Shown: positions 31,892-40,532 of the stretch, in pieces | Layout: each line of letters begins with the position of its first letter | Numbering within the stretch: position 1 is the first letter of the stretch | Assembly (NCBI RefSeq): GCF_000271485.2 | Contig: NZ_AKVN02000001.1 | Location: 1,740,001-1,804,000, forward strand | Direction: 5' to 3' | DNA length: 64,000 bases | Source: Pelosinus fermentans DSM 17108 | GTDB lineage: Bacteria; Bacillota; Negativicutes; DSM-13327 | The notes under the pieces: model-generated | Seen by the model: the letters and a program-made list of their open reading frames with translations, nothing else | The model's database searches: none | What the model was told of the DNA's origin: nothing | Translations under genes and position numbers: made by a program

Positions 31892-34516
31892 GTGAAAAAT
31901 AAAAAAATGATATTAGTACTGGTTCTATTTATCAGTATTTGCCTCATTGGGATATTTTTCTTTAAAAACATTTTTATTAAGCCGACTGGCGGTGACTATC
32001 GCAATATTAGGGATTTAGATAGTTCTTATCATGCTGAGGCAGAAATTGAAGAAGCGTTAGCAAAGATAAAAAATAGTCAAGAAAAAGCAACTGTAATCAT
32101 GGGCAGAAATAATGGTCAGCGTCAGATTGCTTTGACTTTTGATGGCCTAACAGATCGCACTAGCGTGCAGCAGATTTTAGACCTATTAAAAAAATATAAT
32201 ATGAAAGCAACATTTTTTGTAGATGGGATGCAGACAGCTGAAGATCCGCAAACAGTAGTAAATATTAAAAAGGCAGGGCATAAAATAGAAAACTATTCAT
32301 TTTCCGGCATTAATAAAATGGAGACTCTGCCTATGGAAAGAGTAGTGAAAGATTTCAGCCGGGCACAAAAAATCATCAAAGTGATCACCGATCAAGGGCC
32401 AAATCTTTTAAAATGCAATGATACTAAATATACGGATCAATTGTTACAAGCAGCAAAAGCCTGCGGCTTTAATAGTGTAGTGAAAACTGATGTCTTTTTG
32501 AATGTGAAACAAATGAATTCTCTTGTGGCAGCAGACACATTTGTCGACAAGCTTAAACCGGGAAGCATCGTTTCTGTTAAACTAAAATCGAATGCTGAAC
32601 CGATTACAAATGAACCAGGAAAAACGGATTTACAACCGGCAATTGACAAACAGCCCGGATTAAAAGAACTGTTACAAGAAGCAGACTTGAGAGAAAAGGA
32701 AACGATTGAAGCAGTAGAAAAACTTTTAATTGCTCTTAGCAAGGCAAATTATACTGCAGTCTATGTGGAAGATTTCGCAGCTGACGATCGTATTCAAAAG
32801 TCAGCAAAAACCGCTTTGCTTGACTCCTCTTTTCTGGTAAAAGCAGCTTCTTACCTGCAAGAACAAAGTACATCTTTATTTACCTTACCAACAGCTTTTG
32901 CAGCAGACATTGCGGATAATCATATAAAAGAAATTAAGATCATTTCTACTATAGAACCTGCGATTCCCTATACCTTCGGAGGATTAACCAATGAAATTGT
33001 GGTGAATGATGTACTCGGAAGATTGCATGATCTAGGGATAAAAGCAACTTTCTTTGTGGCGGAAGTAGAAATGAAAAAATATCCTGAAACGCTGCGGAGA
33101 ATCATCGAAAATGGACACGAAATTGGGATTGCCATAAGACCGAAAGATGGAGAAACCTTTGAGGAAACCCGAAAATCGATTATGAGTGCTCGCAAGATAT
33201 TACATGAACAATTTGGCGTGGACACAAACTTGATAAAGCAACCATGGGGTGCTGTATCGGATTTAACAAAAGAAGCCACTTCTAGCTTAGAATGCAAATT
33301 GATCGGTCAATCTGTCAACGTTGTGCAAAGTAAACACAAAGATTACACTTCAGCTGATCAAGTTATGGCAGAGATCTTCGGCAAATCCATGTTTTCTTTA
33401 GGTAGGGGACAAATTGTACATTTTAGAATGGATTATTATACAAATGATCGATTGATTGGTGATTTGGTTGAAACCATTAAACAACGTAAAGTGGATAACA
33501 TTGCCTATGTAACATCTTATGATAATCCTGCGAGCAATCCGGATAATAATTCGCAGTATACCATTAAGCCAGTAGGAGAAATTCTCAATCACGATAATTT
33601 TATTTATCAGTATCCGGTAGATTCGGGTAATGTTCCGACCCGCATAAGAAATCACTGGCATGGACTAAAGATTGATCAGCATAATTTCCTGGTTGAGACC
33701 TCTAAACGCTATATAGGGAACAGAACTGTTACTTACGAAGACCGTATGCTCGGTTTTTCTAAAATGGATATCCGCCGTCTGGATAAGAGTGGATTCATAC
33801 ACACCAAAGATAAGGTTATTTTCCTTACCTTTGATGACTGGGGAACAGATGCAGCAATCAATAAAATACTATATGTCTTGCGTAAGCATAATGTTCCAGG
33901 GACATTTTTTATTCTCACGAACAATGTACTCAACAACCCCAATCTGCTCCGAACCATTGCTATGCAGGGTCATGATATCGGAGGCCACTCTGATAAACAT
34001 AAGCCAATGGTAATTAATGATCCCAAAACTGGTAAGCTAACCCAAACCCAAGGTAAAGAAGAATATACTAAAGAACTTTCGACATCATATCAAAAATTGC
34101 AAGATGTTATAGGAGATGTGACGATCAACGGCAAACCTGCTTTGACCGGATTTTTCCGTCCACCACAGTTGGCAATCAGCAAAATGGGCGTTGAAGCGTT
34201 GTTTGAAACAGGTTATGAATATATTATTAATGGTTCATGCAGCACAAATGATTATAAAGCTGAAAATGTTCCTCAACTTATAAGAACAATTGAAGATGGA
34301 GTATATACAAAAGAAGGTGAAGTAAAAAAGGGTGCTATCTTAGTCATGCATATGTCAGATACCGCTGCCTATACTGCTGCGGCCTTAGATATACTGCTGA
34401 CTGCAAATGAAGCCAAAGCAGATTCAGATCCTTCCAAATTTAAAGTAGGCAGGTTATCAGACTATTTAGTTGATGGCTATTCGCAAATCAACCGAAAAAT
34501 TGCTGAATTGAAATAG
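31892..34516 (+). CDS. Membrane-anchored polysaccharide deacetylase with three NodB-like domains
   Basis: An 874-residue protein with an N-terminal signal anchor (MILVLVLFISICLIGIFFF). Three NodB-like units are seen. Unit 1 starts near residue 80 (IALTFDGLTDR), unit 2 near 359 (YTFGGLTNEI), and unit 3 near 645 (IFLTFDDWGTD). Only unit 3 has the Asp pair, a GGHSDKHKP zinc motif and FFRPP; units 1 and 2 lack the His-x3-His pair and are probably binding or structural. It likely removes acetyl groups from an extracytoplasmic hexosamine polymer. GTG 31892 follows TAGGAGGTGATATAC. Confidence 0.85.
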   Translation: MKNKKMILVLVLFISICLIGIFFFKNIFIKPTGGDYRNIRDLDSSYHAEAEIEEALAKIKNSQEKATVIMGRNNGQRQIALTFDGLTDRTSVQQILDLLKKYNMKATFFVDGMQTAEDPQTVVNIKKAGHKIENYSFSGINKMETLPMERVVKDFSRAQKIIKVITDQGPNLLKCNDTKYTDQLLQAAKACGFNSVVKTDVFLNVKQMNSLVAADTFVDKLKPGSIVSVKLKSNAEPITNEPGKTDLQPAIDKQPGLKELLQEADLREKETIEAVEKLLIALSKANYTAVYVEDFAADDRIQKSAKTALLDSSFLVKAASYLQEQSTSLFTLPTAFAADIADNHIKEIKIISTIEPAIPYTFGGLTNEIVVNDVLGRLHDLGIKATFFVAEVEMKKYPETLRRIIENGHEIGIAIRPKDGETFEETRKSIMSARKILHEQFGVDTNLIKQPWGAVSDLTKEATSSLECKLIGQSVNVVQSKHKDYTSADQVMAEIFGKSMFSLGRGQIVHFRMDYYTNDRLIGDLVETIKQRKVDNIAYVTSYDNPASNPDNNSQYTIKPVGEILNHDNFIYQYPVDSGNVPTRIRNHWHGLKIDQHNFLVETSKRYIGNRTVTYEDRMLGFSKMDIRRLDKSGFIHTKDKVIFLTFDDWGTDAAINKILYVLRKHNVPGTFFILTNNVLNNPNLLRTIAMQGHDIGGHSDKHKPMVINDPKTGKLTQTQGKEEYTKELSTSYQKLQDVIGDVTINGKPALTGFFRPPQLAISKMGVEALFETGYEYIINGSCSTNDYKAENVPQLIRTIEDGVYTKEGEVKKGAILVMHMSDTAAYTAAALDILLTANEAKADSDPSKFKVGRLSDYLVDGYSQINRKIAELK

Positions 34517-34582
34517 TGATAATCATGTTTGACGCAGCAAAAGTATAAATCATCTTTTAATGAAATGACGAAGTGATTTAAT

Positions 34583-34609
34583 CTATGCTGCTTTAATCAG
34601 CAGCATAGA
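34583..34609 (+). repeat. Intercistronic hairpin before the glycosyltransferase
   Basis: CTATGCTGC pairs perfectly with GCAGCATAG around TTTAATCAG-type loop bases, ending 19 nt before the start. No T-run follows, so it may tune mRNA stability or translation. Confidence 0.45.
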
Positions 34610-34628
34610 AATGGCAAGGAAGTGGATA

Positions 34629-36452
34629 ATGGATAAGATAAAAACAGAAGAGGATATTTTACTTGTTGCTAAACCTGATCGCAGGCTGATTTCTAAAGTA
34701 CCTGATAAAGAACAGTTGCGTACCAATGTAGACAGACGCCGCGTTAAGGGGATTGAGGATACTAACGATATAGCAGCTCTTGCCGAAAATGAAAAAATGG
34801 GCAGACGGTACTTGGTAAATTATGATGTTTCCATCCAATATGTTTCTTCTGGAAAAAAAGTAACATGTCTGGGAAAAGGCGTTGATATATCAACTACCGG
34901 TATGTTGCTTGAGGTTTCGTCAGAAGTGGCCTTAGATTTGAGCTTGGCATCCAAAATCAAACTCAAGTTTGTCATAACGCCTGGCACGATGCCGGAAGGT
35001 TATGAAATGAAAGTTGATATTGCTGCCCAATATATTCGCTTTGGCAAAAATGCAGAAGGGAAAACTCTGTGCGGAGTAGCATTTTTAGAATCACTTGCAC
35101 AATATGCAGCAAAGAAGAAAAATTGGTATATGCTCTCTGCAGCTTCATTTTTCCTATTCTTTATCACTGCCTGCATTCTTCTGATGAGAGCAGAAAGCGT
35201 ACTTTATTTTAAATTTAACAAAATATTGTATATGTACAGCATTATTGCAGCTAGCTTTTTGCTGACCCGATACCTGTTTGGTTCTTTTTATCGCTCTGTT
35301 CCCATAGATAAAGACTTTACACCCGGAGTCACAATTATTGTTCCTTGCTTCAACGAGGAACAGTGGATACAAAGAACGATTTTAGGCTGCATTAATCAAG
35401 ATTATCCCATCAACAAACTAGAAGTGATTGTTGTAGATGATTGCTCTAATGATAAATCCGTTGAGAAAATTAAAGAAATGATAGAAGAACTAAAGAGCAA
35501 GGAACAACGCTATGATGTTGAAAACAGGCTTCATTATATTGTTCAGGCAACAAATGCAGGTAAACGGGAGGCATTGGCAAAAGGAGCACTAATGGCACAG
35601 CATGAATTAATTGTGTTTGTTGATTCGGACAGCTTTTTAGATCCTTTTGCTATTCGAAATATTGTCCAGCCCTTTAAAGATACAAAAATGGGCGGCGTTT
35701 CCGGCAGAACCGATGTTGCCAACACCTATACCAATGTACTTACGAAAATGCAGGCTGTACGCTATTACATTGCCTTTCGTATCATGAAGGCTGCAGAAAG
35801 CTATTTTGATGCGGTCACCTGTTTATCTGGTCCTCTCTCATGTTACAGAAAAGATTTGCTTCTTAAATATATGGATGATTGGCTAAATCAACGATTTTTT
35901 GGGGAGAAAGCTACATTCGGCGATGACCGAAGCATGACAAATCTTATACTAAGAGAAAATCGTACGGGTTATCAGGATTCTGCGATATGTAATACCATTG
36001 TACCTAATACCTATAAGGTTTTTTTGAAACAACAGATGCGCTGGAAACGCTCATGGCTTCGAGAATCCCTAATTGCAGCCGGATTTATGTGGAAAAAGGA
36101 ACCATTTATGGCCTTATCTTTTTATATGGGCGTACTTGTACCCCTCTTGGCACCGATTATTGTAATTTATAATTTAATTTACATTCCAATTACACATCGC
36201 GTGTTTCCTTTAACCTTTATGATCGGTATTCTTTTAATGGCTTTGCTCATGAGTATGGCTCAATTGTTTCTAAGAAGAAGCTCAACATGGATTTACGGAT
36301 TGTGGTTTTGCTTATATTATGAGGCCGTACTTTTGTGGCAAATGCCTATTGCTTGGGTTACCTTCTGGAAGACGACATGGGGAACTCGCATGACTCCAGC
36401 GGATCTTGCAGAGCTGTTAAAGAAGAATCGCAAAAAGCAAGAAAGGGCATAA
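34629..36452 (+). CDS. PilZ domain fused to a processive family 2 glycosyltransferase
   Basis: A 607-residue protein. An N-terminal PilZ-like domain (about 55-155) has GRRYLVNY and the D-x-S-x-x-G motif DISTTG at about 86-91, which bind c-di-GMP. Two helices follow (about 168-185 and 205-220), then a GT2 domain: VTIIVPCFNEE, VIVVDDCSNDKS, DSDS, the FGDDRSM acid site, and QQMRWKRSW (QxxRW, the processive synthase mark). More membrane helices lie at the C-terminus. It resembles hyaluronan/PgaC-type synthases. AAGGAAG favours ATG 34629 over ATG 34611. Confidence 0.9.
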   Translation: MDKIKTEEDILLVAKPDRRLISKVPDKEQLRTNVDRRRVKGIEDTNDIAALAENEKMGRRYLVNYDVSIQYVSSGKKVTCLGKGVDISTTGMLLEVSSEVALDLSLASKIKLKFVITPGTMPEGYEMKVDIAAQYIRFGKNAEGKTLCGVAFLESLAQYAAKKKNWYMLSAASFFLFFITACILLMRAESVLYFKFNKILYMYSIIAASFLLTRYLFGSFYRSVPIDKDFTPGVTIIVPCFNEEQWIQRTILGCINQDYPINKLEVIVVDDCSNDKSVEKIKEMIEELKSKEQRYDVENRLHYIVQATNAGKREALAKGALMAQHELIVFVDSDSFLDPFAIRNIVQPFKDTKMGGVSGRTDVANTYTNVLTKMQAVRYYIAFRIMKAAESYFDAVTCLSGPLSCYRKDLLLKYMDDWLNQRFFGEKATFGDDRSMTNLILRENRTGYQDSAICNTIVPNTYKVFLKQQMRWKRSWLRESLIAAGFMWKKEPFMALSFYMGVLVPLLAPIIVIYNLIYIPITHRVFPLTFMIGILLMALLMSMAQLFLRRSSTWIYGLWFCLYYEAVLLWQMPIAWVTFWKTTWGTRMTPADLAELLKKNRKKQERA

Positions 36453-36453
36453 G

Positions 36454-38325
36454 ATGATGACAATAGCAAATGAAAAATTTACTGCCCAAAAAGATAGAAG
36501 AAAAAAAATACGTGTAGTGATGCAGATTATAATCCTCCTTACACTGCTTGCTATTTGCATCACCGCATTATTTACGTTAAAAGCGTATCATCCGTATACA
36601 TCGCAAAATACAAACGTTTCCGGAGATAAGGGCTTTGTTGCCCTTGCCTATTTCGGTGTAGAGCGAAACGGTAATCAAAATCTAATCGGGGCGGGACGTT
36701 TATATGGACATTTGCAGGCATTAAAAGATTTGGGTTATGTAACGGTCACACAAGAGGATGTTTTAAACTACTACCAAACAGGTAGAAATCTGCCGGAAAA
36801 ATCTCTCTTTTTGATTTTTGAAGATGGCAGAAGAGATACAGCTATTTTTTCACAAAAAGTTTTAGAAGATTTGAATTTTAAAGCAACCATGCTGACATAT
36901 CCGGAAAAATTTAAAGGAAAAGATACGAAATTTTTAATGCCGAATGAGCTGAAAGAACTTGAGAAATCAACTTTTTGGGAAATGGGTACCAATGGATACC
37001 GACTGGCATTCATTAACGTATTTGACAGATACGATAATTACCTTGGAGAATTAGATCCATTGAAACACGCTCGCGTTGCGCCTTATTTGGGACGTAAATA
37101 TAATCACTATTTGATGGATTATATTCGTGATGAATATGGTATTCCGAAAGAAAGTTATAACAGGATGAAAGAGCGGATCTCTTATGATTATGAAGCTGTA
37201 AGAGATAGTTATACAAAGTACATTGGGTACGTACCTGGAATGTACATCTTGATGCACTCCAATACAGGAAGCTTTGGCAATAATGATAAAGTAAGTGCTG
37301 TGAATGAATCTTGGATTAAAACATTATTTAAAATGAACTTTAATAGGGAAGGTTTTTCCTTTAATCAGAGAAACAGCAGCCTTTATGACTTAACCAGGAT
37401 GCAGCCCCAGGCCTATTGGTACACCAATCATTTGTTGATGCGTATCAAATATGATATCAATCAAGACTTGGAATTTGTCAAAGGCGATTTGAACAAACAA
37501 AAAGCATGGGAAACCCTTAAAGGGGCTTTGGAAATTCAAGAGGAGACGATGATCCTAACCTCTTTGCCAAAAGACAAAGGTTTATTGCGCTTAAAAGATA
37601 GTAACGAATTTAAAGACCTCAAGCTTTCTGTAAGAATGAAGGGAAACAAACTTGGTCTGCAAAAGATATACCTCAGGGCAGATGAAAATTTAAACAGATC
37701 CTTGTCTGTATATATTCTCAATAATGTTCTATATGTTACGGAAAAAAACGACGGTGCCGAAAGGGAACTGTTTAAATTAAGCTTAGATAAGCATGATGGT
37801 AAAGAAAGGTTATCCATTCCTGAAGATAAAAAAGCGGCTGAAATGCGAGAACTGGAAACCTTCGTAAAATATGCCGATTCCGCTGAAACAGCAAAGATCT
37901 ATGCAGAACGATTGAGAGATAAGAATATGGAGAATGCTCCTGCCGTGACAGAAGGTGCCGAGGAATATATACCGGACCTTAGTGTTAATGCAAAAGGTGA
38001 CCGTGTGCTGTCACTATCTCTCAAGAAAAATCGGATCAGCATTATGATGGATGGAAAAGATGCTGCTATTGATTTACCAGTATCTGAACCAAAGGCAGGC
38101 TCTGTTTATCTGGAAACAGCATGGGGCGGTTATGGCTGGAGTCAAAGAAATTTGGCCGATGATGTGTATGATGGTGTGTTTGAAAAGCTTATGATCACGG
38201 AAAATACGGGAGCAGAAACCGAAAAAATTTTATTTGATAGTCGACTGCAAGGATTTGATGCTTTCAAATTTAAAGTAGGGCAGCTGTGGGAAGCCCTTAT
38301 AAATTGGTTTATTATAAAATTGTAA
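36454..38325 (+). CDS. Membrane protein with NodB-like domain and C-terminal lectin-like domain
   Basis: A 623-residue protein. A membrane helix spans about residues 23-43. Residues about 60-300 resemble a polysaccharide deacetylase/TIM-barrel fold (FVALAYFGVE, LFLIFEDGRRDT, NFKATMLTYPEKF), with no clear zinc triad. The C-terminal part from about residue 340 has short beta strands and ends with a pattern like a LamG/concanavalin fold (GSVYLETAWGGYGWSQRNLADDVYDG split in two). It starts 1 nt after the glycosyltransferase stop, so it is translationally coupled. Probable role is polymer binding or modification; family naming is tentative. Confidence 0.7.
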   Translation: MMTIANEKFTAQKDRRKKIRVVMQIIILLTLLAICITALFTLKAYHPYTSQNTNVSGDKGFVALAYFGVERNGNQNLIGAGRLYGHLQALKDLGYVTVTQEDVLNYYQTGRNLPEKSLFLIFEDGRRDTAIFSQKVLEDLNFKATMLTYPEKFKGKDTKFLMPNELKELEKSTFWEMGTNGYRLAFINVFDRYDNYLGELDPLKHARVAPYLGRKYNHYLMDYIRDEYGIPKESYNRMKERISYDYEAVRDSYTKYIGYVPGMYILMHSNTGSFGNNDKVSAVNESWIKTLFKMNFNREGFSFNQRNSSLYDLTRMQPQAYWYTNHLLMRIKYDINQDLEFVKGDLNKQKAWETLKGALEIQEETMILTSLPKDKGLLRLKDSNEFKDLKLSVRMKGNKLGLQKIYLRADENLNRSLSVYILNNVLYVTEKNDGAERELFKLSLDKHDGKERLSIPEDKKAAEMRELETFVKYADSAETAKIYAERLRDKNMENAPAVTEGAEEYIPDLSVNAKGDRVLSLSLKKNRISIMMDGKDAAIDLPVSEPKAGSVYLETAWGGYGWSQRNLADDVYDGVFEKLMITENTGAETEKILFDSRLQGFDAFKFKVGQLWEALINWFIIKL

Positions 38326-38346
38326 TCAATAGGAGGAAGTGAATGC

Positions 38347-39381
38347 ATGAGCAGCATAGGTTATAAAATTATCAAAACAGTTATTTTTGCATCGGTTTTT
38401 ATTATCTTGATTGGCTGCAATTATGATAATCAATCTGCTGTTAATGCAGTCGCAAAAGAACCAACAAAAATATCAGCATGGTTAGCCTATTGGGACTTAG
38501 GTGCCGGGGAAAAAGATTTAGAAAGAGTTGGAAAGAAAATAGAGAAACTTTCTTATTTTGGCGCATATTTCGATAGTAATGATCGCCTTTTCATACCCAA
38601 AGAGCTCAGTAATAAAAAAATCGAATTGCAAAAGAAAAAGGGAAAATATGAAACCTACCTTACTTTTGTCAATGATAAGCAGAATTCTGATGGATCGGCT
38701 GTGATGAAAGATACAGAAGTCCTTCGCAGGTTATTTTCCGATGATGCGTCTATGGAGAAACATATTGATGAAATCATTACATTGACATTGCAGGGTGGAT
38801 ATGATGGTATTGAAATCGATTATGAAAGAATATGGAAGGACGAAACCATTGGACAGACTTTTTTGCAATTTGCGGATAGATTGTATGCAAAAACCCTGAA
38901 AAATAATTTAAAACTAAGGATTGTACTGGAACCGAGTACACCCTTTTCTGCTATTGATTTTGTCAAGGGTCCGGAATATGTCGTTATGCTCTATAACCTT
39001 TTTGGATTGCATAGTACACCCGGTCCTAAAGCCAATAAGGAGTTTATTCAAAAAACAATAACACAAATGGAAGCTTTGTCGGGTGAGAAATCGGTAGCAT
39101 TTTCAACTGGCGGATGTCTATGGGGCGATAACGGTGAAAAAAGATTCCTGACAGAAGTGGAAGCAAAGACCCTGGCTGCTATATATGATAGTGAAACCCG
39201 AAGAGATGAAGAAAGCCAATGCGTAGTTTTTGATTATAAAAGTGAAGGCGTATCGTATCAAGTCTGGTATGCGGATGTGAAAACGTTAAATTACTGGATG
39301 AGGATTGCGAAAGAGCAGGGGGCTAATCATATCAGTCTGTGGCGTCTAGGTGAGAATGTGGATATCGACAAAATAAGATAA
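38347..39381 (+). CDS. GH18-like glycoside hydrolase lipoprotein
   Basis: A 344-residue protein with a lipoprotein signal (VFIILIGC, Cys about residue 23). The TIM-barrel catalytic signature is YDGIEIDYERIW, matching the DxxDxDxE-like motif of family 18 and close relatives with Glu as acid. WLAYWDLG and ISLWRLGEN are other typical barrel elements. It would cut the polymer or peptidoglycan at the cell surface. It ends the operon; the original terminator beyond it is split by an IS. AGGAGG sits 10 nt before ATG 38347. Confidence 0.82.
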   Translation: MSSIGYKIIKTVIFASVFIILIGCNYDNQSAVNAVAKEPTKISAWLAYWDLGAGEKDLERVGKKIEKLSYFGAYFDSNDRLFIPKELSNKKIELQKKKGKYETYLTFVNDKQNSDGSAVMKDTEVLRRLFSDDASMEKHIDEIITLTLQGGYDGIEIDYERIWKDETIGQTFLQFADRLYAKTLKNNLKLRIVLEPSTPFSAIDFVKGPEYVVMLYNLFGLHSTPGPKANKEFIQKTITQMEALSGEKSVAFSTGGCLWGDNGEKRFLTEVEAKTLAAIYDSETRRDEESQCVVFDYKSEGVSYQVWYADVKTLNYWMRIAKEQGANHISLWRLGENVDIDKIR

Positions 39382-39390
39382 GAAGTTTCA

Positions 39391-39411
39391 AAAAAAGAGC
39401 CCCTCAAATAG
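39391..39411 (+). terminator. Left half of a split terminator, with target duplication
   Basis: AAAAAAGAGCCCC then TCAAATAG (39404-39411). Joined to the sequence after 40248 it restores GAGCCCCTC-AAATA-GAGGGGCTC with a T-run, so an IS landed in the loop. Confidence 0.8.
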
Positions 39412-39526
39412 GAGGGCACTGAAAAAGTCTCTTTGAAGCCAAAAAGGTATAGTCCTTCAAGAAAACAGAGGAGACTGTACCTTTTTTGCTGTATAATGAA
39501 GGTATTAAAGGGAGCAGGTGAGTCAA

Positions 39527-40110
39527 ATGATTCAACAACAACAATCTATGGTTTTAAGTCCCTATATAGAGCTCTATAACTTGATTATTTCCAAAGATAA
39601 TATATTGCGGCAAATCAACGAACTTGTAGATTTCTCTTTTGTGTATGAGGAATTGAAAGAGCACTATTGTCTGGATAACGGCAGAAATGCGATTGACCCG
39701 ATCCGGATGCGGGCATGTATGTATGCAAGGCCGGTCACATGGCAATCTGTAAAGCGCGGCAAGGGAAAAAAAGCGTTGGGAGAAACCAAGCTGATACGTA
39801 CTATTTCGATATTGAGCTTTGCAAACGATGCCCGTTGAAAGAAGGGTGCTACAAAGAGGGAGCCAAAAGCAAAACTTACTCGGTGAGTATCAAATCTGGT
39901 GAGCACACCGGACAAATGGCGTTCCAGGAAAGCGAGTACTTCAAGGAAAAGGCGAAGGAGCGCTACAAAATTGAAGCAAAGAACAGTGAGCTCAAACACA
40001 GACACGGGTATGACACAGCGTCATCTTCGGGTCTTGTTGGCATGGAGTTACAAGGGGCAATGGCGATCTTTACTGTGAATATAAAGAGAATATTGAAACT
40101 GATAAAGTAA
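39527..40110 (+). pseudogene. Transposase with internal deletion, IS1182-type
   Basis: The N-terminal piece (ELYNLIISKDNILRQINELV ... NAIDPIRM) is typical of IS1182-type transposases. It runs directly, out of frame, into the C-terminal piece: AGHMAICKARQGKKSVG, a zinc-finger-like CKRCPLKEGCYKEG, KAKERYKIEAKNSELKHRHG and a terminal helix. The DDE catalytic core between them, several hundred bases, has been lost. Confidence 0.85.
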
Positions 40111-40141
40111 GAGACAAGTTATAAAGGTTTTCTCAGATAGT

Positions 40142-40185
40142 ACAAGACGACCCTTATCCCTAAATTGGGACAAGGGTCGTCTTGT
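40142..40185. repeat. Hairpin inside the right end of the IS
   Basis: ACAAGACGACCCTT pairs with AAGGGTCGTCTTGT, 30 nt after the transposase stop. Probably the element's own terminator. Confidence 0.65.
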
Positions 40186-40240
40186 GTTTCGTACTCTTTT
40201 GCTTTTCCCTCATCAAAACCACAAGTTTTTCAGTGGCCTC

Positions 40241-40261
40241 TCAAATAGAGGGGCTCTTTTT
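40241..40261 (+). terminator. Right half of the split terminator
   Basis: TCAAATAG (second copy of the duplication) then AGGGGCTC and a T-run. It completes the terminator of the envelope operon begun at 39391. Confidence 0.8.
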
Positions 40262-40329
40262 TTGCTTTTAATGGAAAGTGCTAGATGACTATGTAGTAGA
40301 ATCATTGCTAAAGTAAGGAGCAAAGACAA

Positions 40330-40440
40330 TTAGCAGCATGATGATGAGTCATCTTCACAAAAGCCAAATAATAGGATAATGATAATGATAATAATCACGG
40401 ACCAGTTGTTACCTCCGCGTCCACCACATCCAAAACCCAT
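40330..40440 (-). CDS. 36-residue Gly/Ile-rich small membrane protein
   Basis: Minus-strand ATG 40440 with a strong AAAAGGAGG. The product begins MGFGCGGRGGNNW, then seven Ile in a row and LLFGF as one membrane helix, and ends in an acidic, Ser and Cys tail (CEDDSSSCC). The layout resembles the short Gly-rich, one-helix YjcZ-type sporulation proteins, but identity is not proven. A sigma-K-like promoter stands at 40481-40508. Confidence 0.7.
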   Translation of the reverse strand: MGFGCGGRGGNNWSVIIIIIIILLFGFCEDDSSSCC

Positions 40441-40480
40441 AACAAGACCTCCTTTTAGAGCGAGTTACTATCTATATTGC

Positions 40481-40508
40481 TATAGTATGATATAGATAAT
40501 AATTTTGT
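40481..40508 (-). promoter_or_regulatory. Sigma-K-like promoter of the 36-residue gene
   Basis: On the minus strand: AC, 17 nt, CATACTATA, an exact fit to AC-N16/17-CATANNNTA, 41 nt before the start codon. Confidence 0.5.
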
Positions 40509-40532
40509 AGATTGTCTTTTTAGAATAAGTTA

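Larger units (their letters stand above)
39412..40240 (+). mobile_element. Internally deleted IS1182-like element in a terminator loop
   Basis: 829 bp bounded by imperfect 16-bp terminal repeats (GAGGGCACTGAAAAAG on the left, the complement of GTTTTTCAGTGGCCTC on the right) and flanked by an 8-bp direct repeat TCAAATAG (39404-39411 and 40241-40248). Inside are only the N-terminal (39527-39719) and C-terminal (39715-40110) parts of a transposase. The catalytic middle is missing, so the element can move only in trans. Confidence 0.82.
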
